Below, one piece after another: positions 53,878-60,787 of a stretch of 64,000 bases of DNA; the first letter of the stretch is position 1; each line of letters starts with the position of its first letter. Source of the DNA: JAFLCL01 sp039809495. Lineage in GTDB: Bacteria; Myxococcota_A; Polyangia; Polyangiales; Sandaracinaceae. Below the pieces are notes generated by a model that did not search any database, was not told where the DNA came from, and was given only the letters and a program-made list of their open reading frames with translations. The position numbers and the translations under genes are program-made. The DNA is taken from positions 1 to 64,000 of the forward strand of contig JBDHVC010000010.1 of NCBI GenBank assembly GCA_039809495.1, in the 5' to 3' direction.

Positions 53878-53917
53878 GAAGATCCCAAGCTACCCGACGG
53901 GCGGCGCCGCGCAAGCG

Positions 53918-53968
53918 CTCACAGCGCGAATCACAGCACGAATTCGTTGACCTGATTCGCGCTGTGAG
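53918..53968. repeat. Perfect 15-bp inverted repeat, copy F of the intergenic family
   Basis: CTCACAGCGCGAATC (53918-53932) and GATTCGCGCTGTGAG (53954-53968) form a perfect 15-bp stem with a 21-base loop that itself contains ACAGCACGAATTCGT, the core word of the other copies. It lies between nrdR and the upstream methyltransferase gene, both on the minus strand, and may terminate the latter. Confidence 0.75.
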
Positions 53969-53976
53969 GCGCGTTG

Positions 53977-55299
53977 TCAGCGCGCCTCACGGCGGAGGAA
54001 GCGCGCGACGAGCTCCACGTGGAGGGTGTCGGGGAAGAGATCCACGATGGTGAGGTGATCGAGCTCGAAGCGGGCGGCGAGCTTCCCGGCGTCACGCGCG
54101 AAGCTCTCGAGGCCGCAGGAGACGTAGACGATCCGCTCGGGGCCGAGCTCGACGAGGAGCGGCGCGAGCTCGGCGGCGCCCGAGCGCGGGGGATCGAGCA
54201 CGACGAGGGAAGGGCGGGACCGACGGCGGCGCGCGACGTCGGCGGTGAGGGCGCCGAGCGCCTCGCTCGCGCTCGTGCATCGGACATCCGCGCCGAGCGC
54301 GTGCGCCTCGAGGTTGATCCGGAGCGCTCGCGCGGCGTCCGGGTCGAGCTCGACGGCGACGAGGTCGCGCGCGCGCGCCGCCAGGCTGAGCGTGAAGTGT
54401 CCGTGCCCTGCGTGGAGCTCGATCGCGTCGACGCCCTCCGGCGCGCCCAAGGCGAGGACGCGACGCCCGAGCGCGTCGGTGGCGCTCGCGTGGCCTTGGC
54501 GGAAGCTCCCGATCGTCGCCTCGAGCGCCCTCCCATCGACGTCGCGCGAGCGCTCGACGGCGTCGCCGAGCCGGGTGGCGACGCTGGCGCCGCCGACGCG
54601 GACGCTCGCTCCACGCAAGGCTCCGTCGGCGATGAGCCGCTCGAGCACGTCGTGGAGGGCGCGGGGCTGCGGGGCCTCGGAGTCGAGCGCGACGACGACG
54701 CGCTCGAGGTCGGGCTCGAGGCCCACTCGGAGCTCGCCCGTCCCCTCGAGGAGCGGCGCGAGCGCGGCGCTCACGACGCCTCGCGCGCGCTCGAGCGGCG
54801 GCGCGAGCACCTCGCAGCGCTCGGGGGGCACGATCGCGTGGGAGCTCGCGGCGCGGTAGCCGATCGCGGCCGCGCTCGCGCCCTCGCGCCGCTCCCAGGC
54901 GAGCCGCGCCCGCACGCGGTACGCGCTCGAAGGCGCGGGAGCCACGCGCTCGATGGGCGGCGCGGAGACGTGGCAGCGCGCGAGCGCGTCGCGCAGCCAT
55001 CCCTCCTTGATCGCGAGCTGCGCGTCGCGCGTGAGGTGCGCCATCGGGCAGCCGCCGCAGCGCTCGACGACCGTGCACGCTGGGGCGCGTCGGTCCGCGC
55101 TCGGCGCGAGGACCTCGAGGAGCGGCGCGGTGAGCGTGCCGCGGCGTCGGGTGCTCGGCCCGACCCGGATGCGCTCCCCAGGGAGCGCGCCGCGGACCCG
55201 GATCGGCGCGCCCTCGCCTTCGGCGACGCCCTCACCCGTCGACGCGAGGCGCGTGACGGCGAGCTCGCGAGGGCTACGAGGGGGCTTCGGCTCGCTCAT
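53977..55299 (-). CDS. TrmA/RlmD-family RNA uracil-C5 methyltransferase
   Basis: A 440-residue SAM-dependent methyltransferase of the RumA class that makes 5-methyluridine in rRNA or tRNA. An N-terminal TRAM-like barrel is followed by the Fe-S ligand region ERCGGCPMAHL, the SAM-binding IELHAGHGHFTLSLA and VVLDPPRSG, and the nucleophile loop VYVSCGLESFARD. In typical enzymes the nucleophile is followed by Asn-Pro; here Gly-Leu, as in a subset of the family. Whether the target is 23S U1939/U747 or tRNA U54 is not decidable by eye. 33 bases downstream of a lipoprotein gene. Confidence 0.9.
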   Translation of the reverse strand: MSEPKPPRSPRELAVTRLASTGEGVAEGEGAPIRVRGALPGERIRVGPSTRRRGTLTAPLLEVLAPSADRRAPACTVVERCGGCPMAHLTRDAQLAIKEGWLRDALARCHVSAPPIERVAPAPSSAYRVRARLAWERREGASAAAIGYRAASSHAIVPPERCEVLAPPLERARGVVSAALAPLLEGTGELRVGLEPDLERVVVALDSEAPQPRALHDVLERLIADGALRGASVRVGGASVATRLGDAVERSRDVDGRALEATIGSFRQGHASATDALGRRVLALGAPEGVDAIELHAGHGHFTLSLAARARDLVAVELDPDAARALRINLEAHALGADVRCTSASEALGALTADVARRRRSRPSLVVLDPPRSGAAELAPLLVELGPERIVYVSCGLESFARDAGKLAARFELDHLTIVDLFPDTLHVELVARFLRREAR

Positions 55300-55332
55300 C
55301 GGGATCTCGACGCTCCGAGCGTGACCCCGGGA

Positions 55333-55995
55333 TCAGGGGAAGTCCTGAGCGGGGGCGCCGCGCTGGTAGAAGAAGCGGAAGAAGCCGGAGAGCCGCGCGC
55401 GGCGCGTCGAGGGAGCGTCCGTGGAGGCGAATTCGACGTCGAGCAATTCGGCGGAGATCTCGGTGTTCTCGCGATCGAGATCGGGGGCGTAGAGGGCGTG
55501 GAACAGGATCGCGCCGCGCTCGGCGTGGAGGATGCCTGGGAGCCGCCAGAACTCGGCTGGGTATCCGGCGTCACAGCTCTCGCCCGCGTAGAAGGTCACG
55601 TCGACGAGCGGCCGCTCGCGGTGTCGATCGATCTGGGTGAGCGGGATGGGCTCCTCGAGGTGCGAGCGCACGAGCTCGTTCACGTCGTTGACGGTGACGA
55701 GGATCCCGTCGCTGAAGCTCTCGCGATAGGATCCGCGCTGGACACGGATCGTGGCGATCGGCGCGTTCTCGCCGTCGACCGCGCCCAGCGTCCGCACGTA
55801 GGACGCGACGAAGAAGCTCGGGCGCAGGTCGTAGTCGGTGACCTCGACGCCGCAGTCGTGGAGCGAGAGCGAGCCCGTGATCGAGCCCGAGCCGGTGCCC
55901 ACCGAGCACGAGCCGACGAGCGCGAGGCTCGCGCCGAGGGCGAGCATCGATCCGATCCATCGTGGCGAGGCGGGCGGCTCCGGCGCGGGCGGCAT
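55333..55995 (-). CDS. Hypothetical lipoprotein
   Basis: A 220-residue exported protein I do not recognise. The signal (LALGASLALVGSC, Cys near residue 30) has a lipobox. The mature part is beta-rich, with two potential disulfide Cys (LHDCGVE and GESCDAG) and segments YDLRPSFFVASYVRTLG, IRVQRGSYRESF and LSGFFRFFYQRGAP. A TAGGAT hexamer lies 6 bases before the ATG, so it may be transcribed independently of mnmA upstream. Confidence 0.75.
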   Translation of the reverse strand: MPPAPEPPASPRWIGSMLALGASLALVGSCSVGTGSGSITGSLSLHDCGVEVTDYDLRPSFFVASYVRTLGAVDGENAPIATIRVQRGSYRESFSDGILVTVNDVNELVRSHLEEPIPLTQIDRHRERPLVDVTFYAGESCDAGYPAEFWRLPGILHAERGAILFHALYAPDLDRENTEISAELLDVEFASTDAPSTRRARLSGFFRFFYQRGAPAQDFP

Positions 55996-56001
55996 CGGCC
56001 C

Positions 56002-56007
56002 ATCCTA
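56002..56007 (-). promoter_or_regulatory. -10-like hexamer for the hypothetical lipoprotein
   Basis: TAGGAT on the minus strand, then 6 bases, then the ATG at 55995: another instance of the leaderless spacing. Confidence 0.4.
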
Positions 56008-56119
56008 CCAGGACGCGGAGAGACGCCCATCGCGGAGCGCGCTCGCGCGGGGGCTCGATCCACCGGCGCCCGCGACCCGCTCGAGTCGGCGTCGCCTCTC
56101 AGCGTCCTCGCCTCGCCGA

Positions 56120-57250
56120 TCAGGGGCTTGGTGAGACGCGATCGTCCGTCGGAGCGCCGGGCGTGACGCGGCTGATGACGCCGCCGCAGAGGACGCGATC
56201 GTCGTCGTAGACGACGGCCGCCTGGCCGGCGGCGACGGCGCGCTCGGGCTCGTGGAAGCGGGCCACGAAGCCGCGCCCTCGGGGCGTGACGAGGGCTCGC
56301 GCGGGGCGGTGGTGGTGGCGAACCTGGAGGAGCGCCTCGAAGGGCTCGCGTCGCTCGCGCACGATCCACGACGCCTCCTCGACCTCGAGCCCCTCGGCGC
56401 CGAGCGCCTGCGCCGGCCCGACGATCACGTCCGCCGTCTCGGGGACGATGCGGAGCACGTAGCGGGGAGGGCCTCCGCCCAGGCCGAGGCCTCTGCGCTG
56501 GCCGATGGTGTAGTGGTGGACGCCTGGGTGCGCGGCGATCAGCGCGCCGCTCGGATCGCGCATCGTGCCGCGGGGGATCGGCGCCTCTCCGCGCGCTCTG
56601 AGCTCGCGATCCACGAAGCCCGCGACGTCGCCGTCGGGAACGAAGCAGAGCTCTTGGGAGTCCTTCTTCGCGAAGTTCGGCACGCCGAGGCGCGCGCCCT
56701 CGCGGCGCGTCTCGCGCTTCTCGAGCTCGCCGAGCGGCAAGAGCATGCGAGCGAGGATCGAGGGGGGGACGCCGTGGAGGAAGTAGCTCTGATCTTTCGC
56801 GTGATCGCGACCTCGGCGGAGCGAGGGCGTGCCGTCGCGGTCGAAGCCGAGGCGCGCGTAGTGGCCCGTCGCGATGGCGTCGCAGCCGAACGAGTCCGCG
56901 AGCGCGGCGAGCCGACCGAGCTTGACGTGCTGGTTGCACGCGGTGCAGGGGCTCGGCGTCCGCCCGTCGCGGTACGCCGCGACGAAGGGGTCGACCACCG
57001 TCTCGCGAAACGCGGCGCGCTCGTCGATGACGAAGTGGGGAAAGCCGAGCGCGTCGGCGGTTCGGCGCGCGTCCTCGCGGTCCTCGGGCGCGCAGCAGCG
57101 CCCGACCTTCGCGTCCCCCTCGGCGTCCCAGAGGTGGAGCGTGACGCCGACGAGCGTGTGGCCACGCTCGAGCAGGAGCGCGGCCGCGACGGACGAGTCG
57201 ACCCCGCCGCTCAGCGCGACGAGCACCCGCCGGTTCGACGCGTCGCTCAT
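56120..57250 (-). CDS. mnmA: tRNA-specific 2-thiouridylase MnmA
   Basis: MnmA thiolates U34 of tRNAs for Lys, Glu and Gln. 376 residues with the PP-loop LVALSGGVDSSVAAALL, the first catalytic Cys in TPSPCTACNQHVK, ATGHYARLG, SYFLHGVP and the second catalytic Cys in SQELCFVPDGD. The C-terminal barrels begin at HHYTIGQRRGLGLGG. The ATG at 57250 is preferred over a GTG at 57268. The cysteine desulfurase just upstream could supply its sulfur. Confidence 0.96.
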   Translation of the reverse strand: MSDASNRRVLVALSGGVDSSVAAALLLERGHTLVGVTLHLWDAEGDAKVGRCCAPEDREDARRTADALGFPHFVIDERAAFRETVVDPFVAAYRDGRTPSPCTACNQHVKLGRLAALADSFGCDAIATGHYARLGFDRDGTPSLRRGRDHAKDQSYFLHGVPPSILARMLLPLGELEKRETRREGARLGVPNFAKKDSQELCFVPDGDVAGFVDRELRARGEAPIPRGTMRDPSGALIAAHPGVHHYTIGQRRGLGLGGGPPRYVLRIVPETADVIVGPAQALGAEGLEVEEASWIVRERREPFEALLQVRHHHRPARALVTPRGRGFVARFHEPERAVAAGQAAVVYDDDRVLCGGVISRVTPGAPTDDRVSPSP

Positions 57251-57316
57251 GAGGCGAGGAGGTGCCACGCGCGGGCGCGCGCGTCCATCGACCTCCTCGG
57301 AGGGCGGGCGAGGCGG

Positions 57317-58492
57317 CTAGCTCGGCCTGCGGGCGAGCACGCGGCGGGCAGCGCCGATCGCGCGATCGACGTCGTCGTCGCTCGTCTCGAGGCCGAGCGA
57401 GAAGCGCACGCAGCTCTCGGCGCGCCAGGGCTCGCTCGGGTGCAGGGCGCGCACGACGTGCGAGGGCTCGTCGATCCCGCTCGAGCACGCGGCGCCCGCC
57501 GAGACGGCGATCCCCTCGAGATCGAGCGCGGCGACGAGCGTCGCCTTGCGCCAGCCCGCGAAGGAGAGGTTGGTGACGCTCGCGACGCGCTCGATCCCCA
57601 CGCCGTTGACGACGCCTCCGAGCGAGACGAGGGCCGCCTCGAGCCGATCGCGGAGCGCCGCGACGCGCGGCATCGCCTCGAGGCGCTCGGGGAGCGCGTC
57701 GAGCGCCGCGCCGAGCCCGGCCAGCGCCGCGACGTCCGGCGTGCCGGCGCGACGGCCCCGCTCCTGCTGGCCGCCGAGGAGCCGCGGCGCGAGCGTCGCG
57801 CAGCGCGGCGCGACGAGCGCGCCCGTCCCCGCGCTCGCCCCGATCTTCGCGCCGCCGATCGCGACCGCCGCGTTCGCGATGACGAAGCGATCGGCCGGCA
57901 GCTTGCCGACGGCCTGGCACGCGTCGAGGACGACGAGCGCGTCGGGCGAGACGGCGTCGAGGGTCGCGCGGACGTCGAGCACCGTCCCCACCTCGTGCGA
58001 GACGACCTGCATCGCGACGAGGACGCGCCCGCCCTCGGCGGCGGCTCGAGCCGCGACCGCGCGGGCCTGCTCGACGCCTTGTGGCTCGTGCAGCGCGAGC
58101 GCGTGGACGCGCGCGCCTCGTAGCGCGATCGCGTCGATCGCTCGCGCGATCGCGGGGTGCTCGATCGTCGAGGTGATGACGGCGAGGCGCTCGAGCGACG
58201 CGAGCGCGTGATCGGTCGAGCCCGGTCGCGCGCCGAGCCCCTCGGCGAGGCCGAGGACGCCGAGGTTACACGCCTCGGTCCCGCCGCCCGTGAGGACGAC
58301 GTCCGCCGCGCGGACGCCGAGCGCGCCCGCGACGCTCGCTCGCGTCAGCTCGAGCCGAGCCCTCGCGGCGCGCCCCTCGGCGTGCGGGCTCGCCGCGTTC
58401 GCCCAGGCGCCCTCGTGCGCCTCGAGCATGGCCGCGCGTGCGCTCGGGAGCAGCGGGGTCGCCGCGTGGTGATCGAGGTAGACCCGGTTCAT
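57317..58492 (-). CDS. Cysteine desulfurase, NifS/IscS-like
   Basis: A PLP-dependent enzyme (391 residues) that mobilises sulfur from cysteine. The fold is clear: VYLDHHAATPLLPSAR, SPHAEGRAAR, TGGGTEACNLGVLG, TSTIEHPAI, VLDACQAVGKLPAD, and the active-site Cys in AGAACSSG. The PLP lysine is in GAKIGASAGTGAL; the His that normally precedes it (HK) is Ala, which marks a divergent member. It lies 66 bases upstream of mnmA and 19 bases after a sensor kinase gene. Sulfur donation to MnmA is likely but not proven. Confidence 0.92.
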   Translation of the reverse strand: MNRVYLDHHAATPLLPSARAAMLEAHEGAWANAASPHAEGRAARARLELTRASVAGALGVRAADVVLTGGGTEACNLGVLGLAEGLGARPGSTDHALASLERLAVITSTIEHPAIARAIDAIALRGARVHALALHEPQGVEQARAVAARAAAEGGRVLVAMQVVSHEVGTVLDVRATLDAVSPDALVVLDACQAVGKLPADRFVIANAAVAIGGAKIGASAGTGALVAPRCATLAPRLLGGQQERGRRAGTPDVAALAGLGAALDALPERLEAMPRVAALRDRLEAALVSLGGVVNGVGIERVASVTNLSFAGWRKATLVAALDLEGIAVSAGAACSSGIDEPSHVVRALHPSEPWRAESCVRFSLGLETSDDDVDRAIGAARRVLARRPS

Positions 58493-58511
58493 CGCTATCG
58501 TCCGAGCGGGC

Positions 58512-59735
58512 TCAGGGCGCGGGCGGGTCCGCGGGGAGCAGGGGATGGCTCGCGATCTCGAGGCGCACGAGCGTGCCCTCGATGCGCTGGTCCGTGACCC
58601 ACGCGGAGCGCGGCGGGCTCTCGACGACGATGCTACCGCCGTGCGCCTCGGCGACGCGACGAGCGAACGCGAGGCCGAGGCCGACCCCGCCGAACTCACG
58701 CGTCACGCTGCCGTCGACCTGGTAGAAGACCTCGAGGATGCGATCGAAGCTGTGAGGCGGGATGCCGGGGCCGGTGTCGGCGACCTCGAACGCGAGGCGC
58801 TCCTCGGCGAGGGCCTGCGTGCGGACGGCGACGGTGCCGCCCTTGGGCGTGAACTTGATGGCGTTGTCGAGCAGGTGCGCGAGCGCGCGGCGGAGCTTGT
58901 CCGGATCGCCGTGCGCGGGGAGCGGCCGGTCGGCGGCCTGGACCCGCAGCGTGATCTGCTTGTCGGCGGCGCGAGGGCGGACCTGATCGATCGCGCGCTT
59001 GGCGAGCTTCGCGAGGTCGTAGTCGCGGCCGAAGAAGTGCAGCCGCCCCGTCTCGAGCGCGGAGACGTCGAGGAGGGTGTCGATGAGCCCGCGGAACCGG
59101 GAGACCCCGGCGTCGACGGCGAGCAGCGCCGTCCTCTGCGTCGGCGTCAGCGGGCCGAGCTCCTCGCCGAGGAGCAGCTTCAGGTAGCCGACGGCGGGCG
59201 TCATCGGCGTGGAGAGCTCGTGGCTCAGGTTGCGGAGGAACTCGCGGCGCAGGCGCGCGAGCTCCTCGAGCCGATCGTTGGCCTCGATCAGCTCGGAGAG
59301 CTTCGCCTCGAGCCGCTCGACGATCCGCTGCGAGGCGACCCGGAGCTGGCGCTCGGCGGCCTGCGGGCGCGCGTCGCGGTGGCCCTCGAGGAAGCGCGCG
59401 AGCTCCGCGGCGAAGGCGCGGACGTCGATCGGCTTCTCGATGTACCCGTCGCAGCCGACCGCGAGGCTCGTCTCCCGGTCTCCCTCGGCGGTGATCGCGA
59501 CGATGGGGACCTCCGCGATCGCGTCGATGCCTCGCAGCCGGAGGGCGACCTCGTAGCCGTCGAGGTCGGGGATGTTGATGTCGAGCAGGATCAGATCGGG
59601 CGCCTCCCGCGCCGCGATCCGGACGCCCTCGAGGCCGCTCGTCGCGTCGATGACCTCGTGCCCCGCGGCGGTGAGAACCTTGCGAACGAGGAGGCGGCTG
59701 CCAGCATCGTCCTCGATCTGGAGGATCCTCGACAC
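58512..59735 (-). CDS. Response regulator-histidine kinase hybrid
   Basis: A 407-residue cytoplasmic protein. The N-terminal receiver (1-120) has ILQIEDDAGSR and the phospho-acceptor Asp in LILLDINIPDLDGYE; a coiled segment follows, then HisKA with the His in NLSHELSTPMTP near residue 173 and an HATPase_c domain with DKLRRALAHLLDNAIKF, VADTGPGIP and GVGLGLAFARR. There is no membrane segment, so the receiver is probably the input. GTG start at 59735 with a TAAGGC hexamer 6 bases ahead. It diverges from mazG. Confidence 0.93.
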   Translation of the reverse strand: MSRILQIEDDAGSRLLVRKVLTAAGHEVIDATSGLEGVRIAAREAPDLILLDINIPDLDGYEVALRLRGIDAIAEVPIVAITAEGDRETSLAVGCDGYIEKPIDVRAFAAELARFLEGHRDARPQAAERQLRVASQRIVERLEAKLSELIEANDRLEELARLRREFLRNLSHELSTPMTPAVGYLKLLLGEELGPLTPTQRTALLAVDAGVSRFRGLIDTLLDVSALETGRLHFFGRDYDLAKLAKRAIDQVRPRAADKQITLRVQAADRPLPAHGDPDKLRRALAHLLDNAIKFTPKGGTVAVRTQALAEERLAFEVADTGPGIPPHSFDRILEVFYQVDGSVTREFGGVGLGLAFARRVAEAHGGSIVVESPPRSAWVTDQRIEGTLVRLEIASHPLLPADPPAP

Positions 59736-59741
59736 GAGGGA

Positions 59742-59747
59742 GCCTTA
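59742..59747 (-). promoter_or_regulatory. -10-like hexamer for the histidine kinase gene
   Basis: TAAGGC on the minus strand, 6 bases, then the GTG at 59735, with no ribosome binding site. Leaderless spacing. Confidence 0.4.
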
Positions 59748-59800
59748 GCCCGCCGAGGGTGCCTTGTCTCGTGCGCCGATCTCGCGGCGATCGCGCGGGG

Positions 59801-59829
59801 TCGACGAGGGCGCGTCCTTCCTCTAAGCC
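59801..59829 (+). promoter_or_regulatory. Promoter for mazG, probable leaderless start
   Basis: TCGACG (59801-59806), 17 bases, TAAGCC (59824-59829), then 6 bases and the ATG. Of the leaderless candidates it has the clearest -35. Confidence 0.5.
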
Positions 59830-59835
59830 CTCCGC

Positions 59836-60702
59836 ATGTCCGACCGTGAGCCTCCCCGAGAGCGGCGCCCGGCGCCTGCCCCTCCGACTCGTCCGGCGAT
59901 CGACGCGCAGGCGGGCGCGACGCTCCCCCACCTCGTCGCGATCATGCAGCGCCTGCTCGCGCCCGACGGTTGCCCCTGGGATCGAGAGCAGACGCTCGCG
60001 TCGCTGCGGCCCTTCGTCATCGAGGAGGCGCACGAGGTCGTCGACGCGATCGATCGCGGTGATCACGCCGATCTGCGCGAAGAGCTCGGCGACCTGCTGC
60101 TCCAGATCGTCTTTCAGAGCGAGCTCGGCCGTCGCGCAGGGACGTTCGCGATCGACGACGTCGTGCTCGCGATCAGCCAGAAGATGGTGGAGCGGCACCC
60201 CCACGTCTTCGCGCGAGCGACGGCGCGGACGGCGGACGACGTGCTCGACGGCTGGGAGAAGCAGAAGGCTCGAGAGCGCGAGGCCAAGGCGAGCTCGGAG
60301 CCGCCGAAGGGGGCGCTCGATGGGGTCCCGGTCGCGATGCCGGCGCTCCTGCGGGCGGTGCGGATCGGCGAGAAGGCGGGCCGCGTCGGCTACGACTGGC
60401 CGAGCGCCGAGGGCGCCCGCGCGAAGGTGGACGAGGAGCTCGCGGAGCTCGACGAGGCCATCCGCGCGGGAGCGCGCGAGCGGATGTCGGAGGAGCTCGG
60501 CGATCTGCTCTTCGCGATCGCGAGCTGGGCTCGGCTCGCGGCGATCGATCCCGAGGCGAGCCTGCGTGAGACGCTCGATCGGTTCACGACGCGCTTTCGC
60601 GCCGCCGAGGCGCTCGCGCGCGAGCGGGGCGGCTCGCTCGATCGGCTCACGCCGCGCGAGCGGGACGCGCTCTGGGACGAGGTGAAGCGGGCCTCGCGCT
60701 GA
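59836..60702 (+). CDS. mazG: Nucleoside triphosphate pyrophosphohydrolase MazG
   Basis: MazG hydrolyses NTPs to NMP and pyrophosphate, cleaning the nucleotide pool and moderating the stringent response. The 288-residue protein has two helical MazG domains: the first with DGCPWDREQTLASLRPFVIEEAHEV and ELGDLLLQIVFQSEL, the second with VGYDWPSAEGARAKVDEELAEL and EELGDLLFAIASWARL. An Arg/Pro-rich N-terminal tail of about 20 residues is extra. Confidence 0.96.
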   Translation: MSDREPPRERRPAPAPPTRPAIDAQAGATLPHLVAIMQRLLAPDGCPWDREQTLASLRPFVIEEAHEVVDAIDRGDHADLREELGDLLLQIVFQSELGRRAGTFAIDDVVLAISQKMVERHPHVFARATARTADDVLDGWEKQKAREREAKASSEPPKGALDGVPVAMPALLRAVRIGEKAGRVGYDWPSAEGARAKVDEELAELDEAIRAGARERMSEELGDLLFAIASWARLAAIDPEASLRETLDRFTTRFRAAEALARERGGSLDRLTPRERDALWDEVKRASR

Positions 60703-60742
60703 CGCTCGGGGCGAGGCGCGCGCGAGGGACCAGGGCGCGCTC

Positions 60743-60787
60743 TCGCTCGAGGTGGGCTCGCTCGAGGTGGGCTCACTCGAGCTGGGT
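60743..60787. repeat. 15-base triplicate across a gene end
   Basis: Two exact copies of TCGCTCGAGGTGGGC are followed by a third variant (TCACTCGAGCTGGGT) that contains the stop codon of the spermidine-synthase-like gene. This looks like a tandem duplication of its 3' end into the intergenic gap. Confidence 0.8.

Noticed and set aside
53878..53976. FMN riboswitch ahead of the nrdR-rib genes
   Set aside because: None of the conserved RFN words are present; the gap is taken up by the palindromic repeat.
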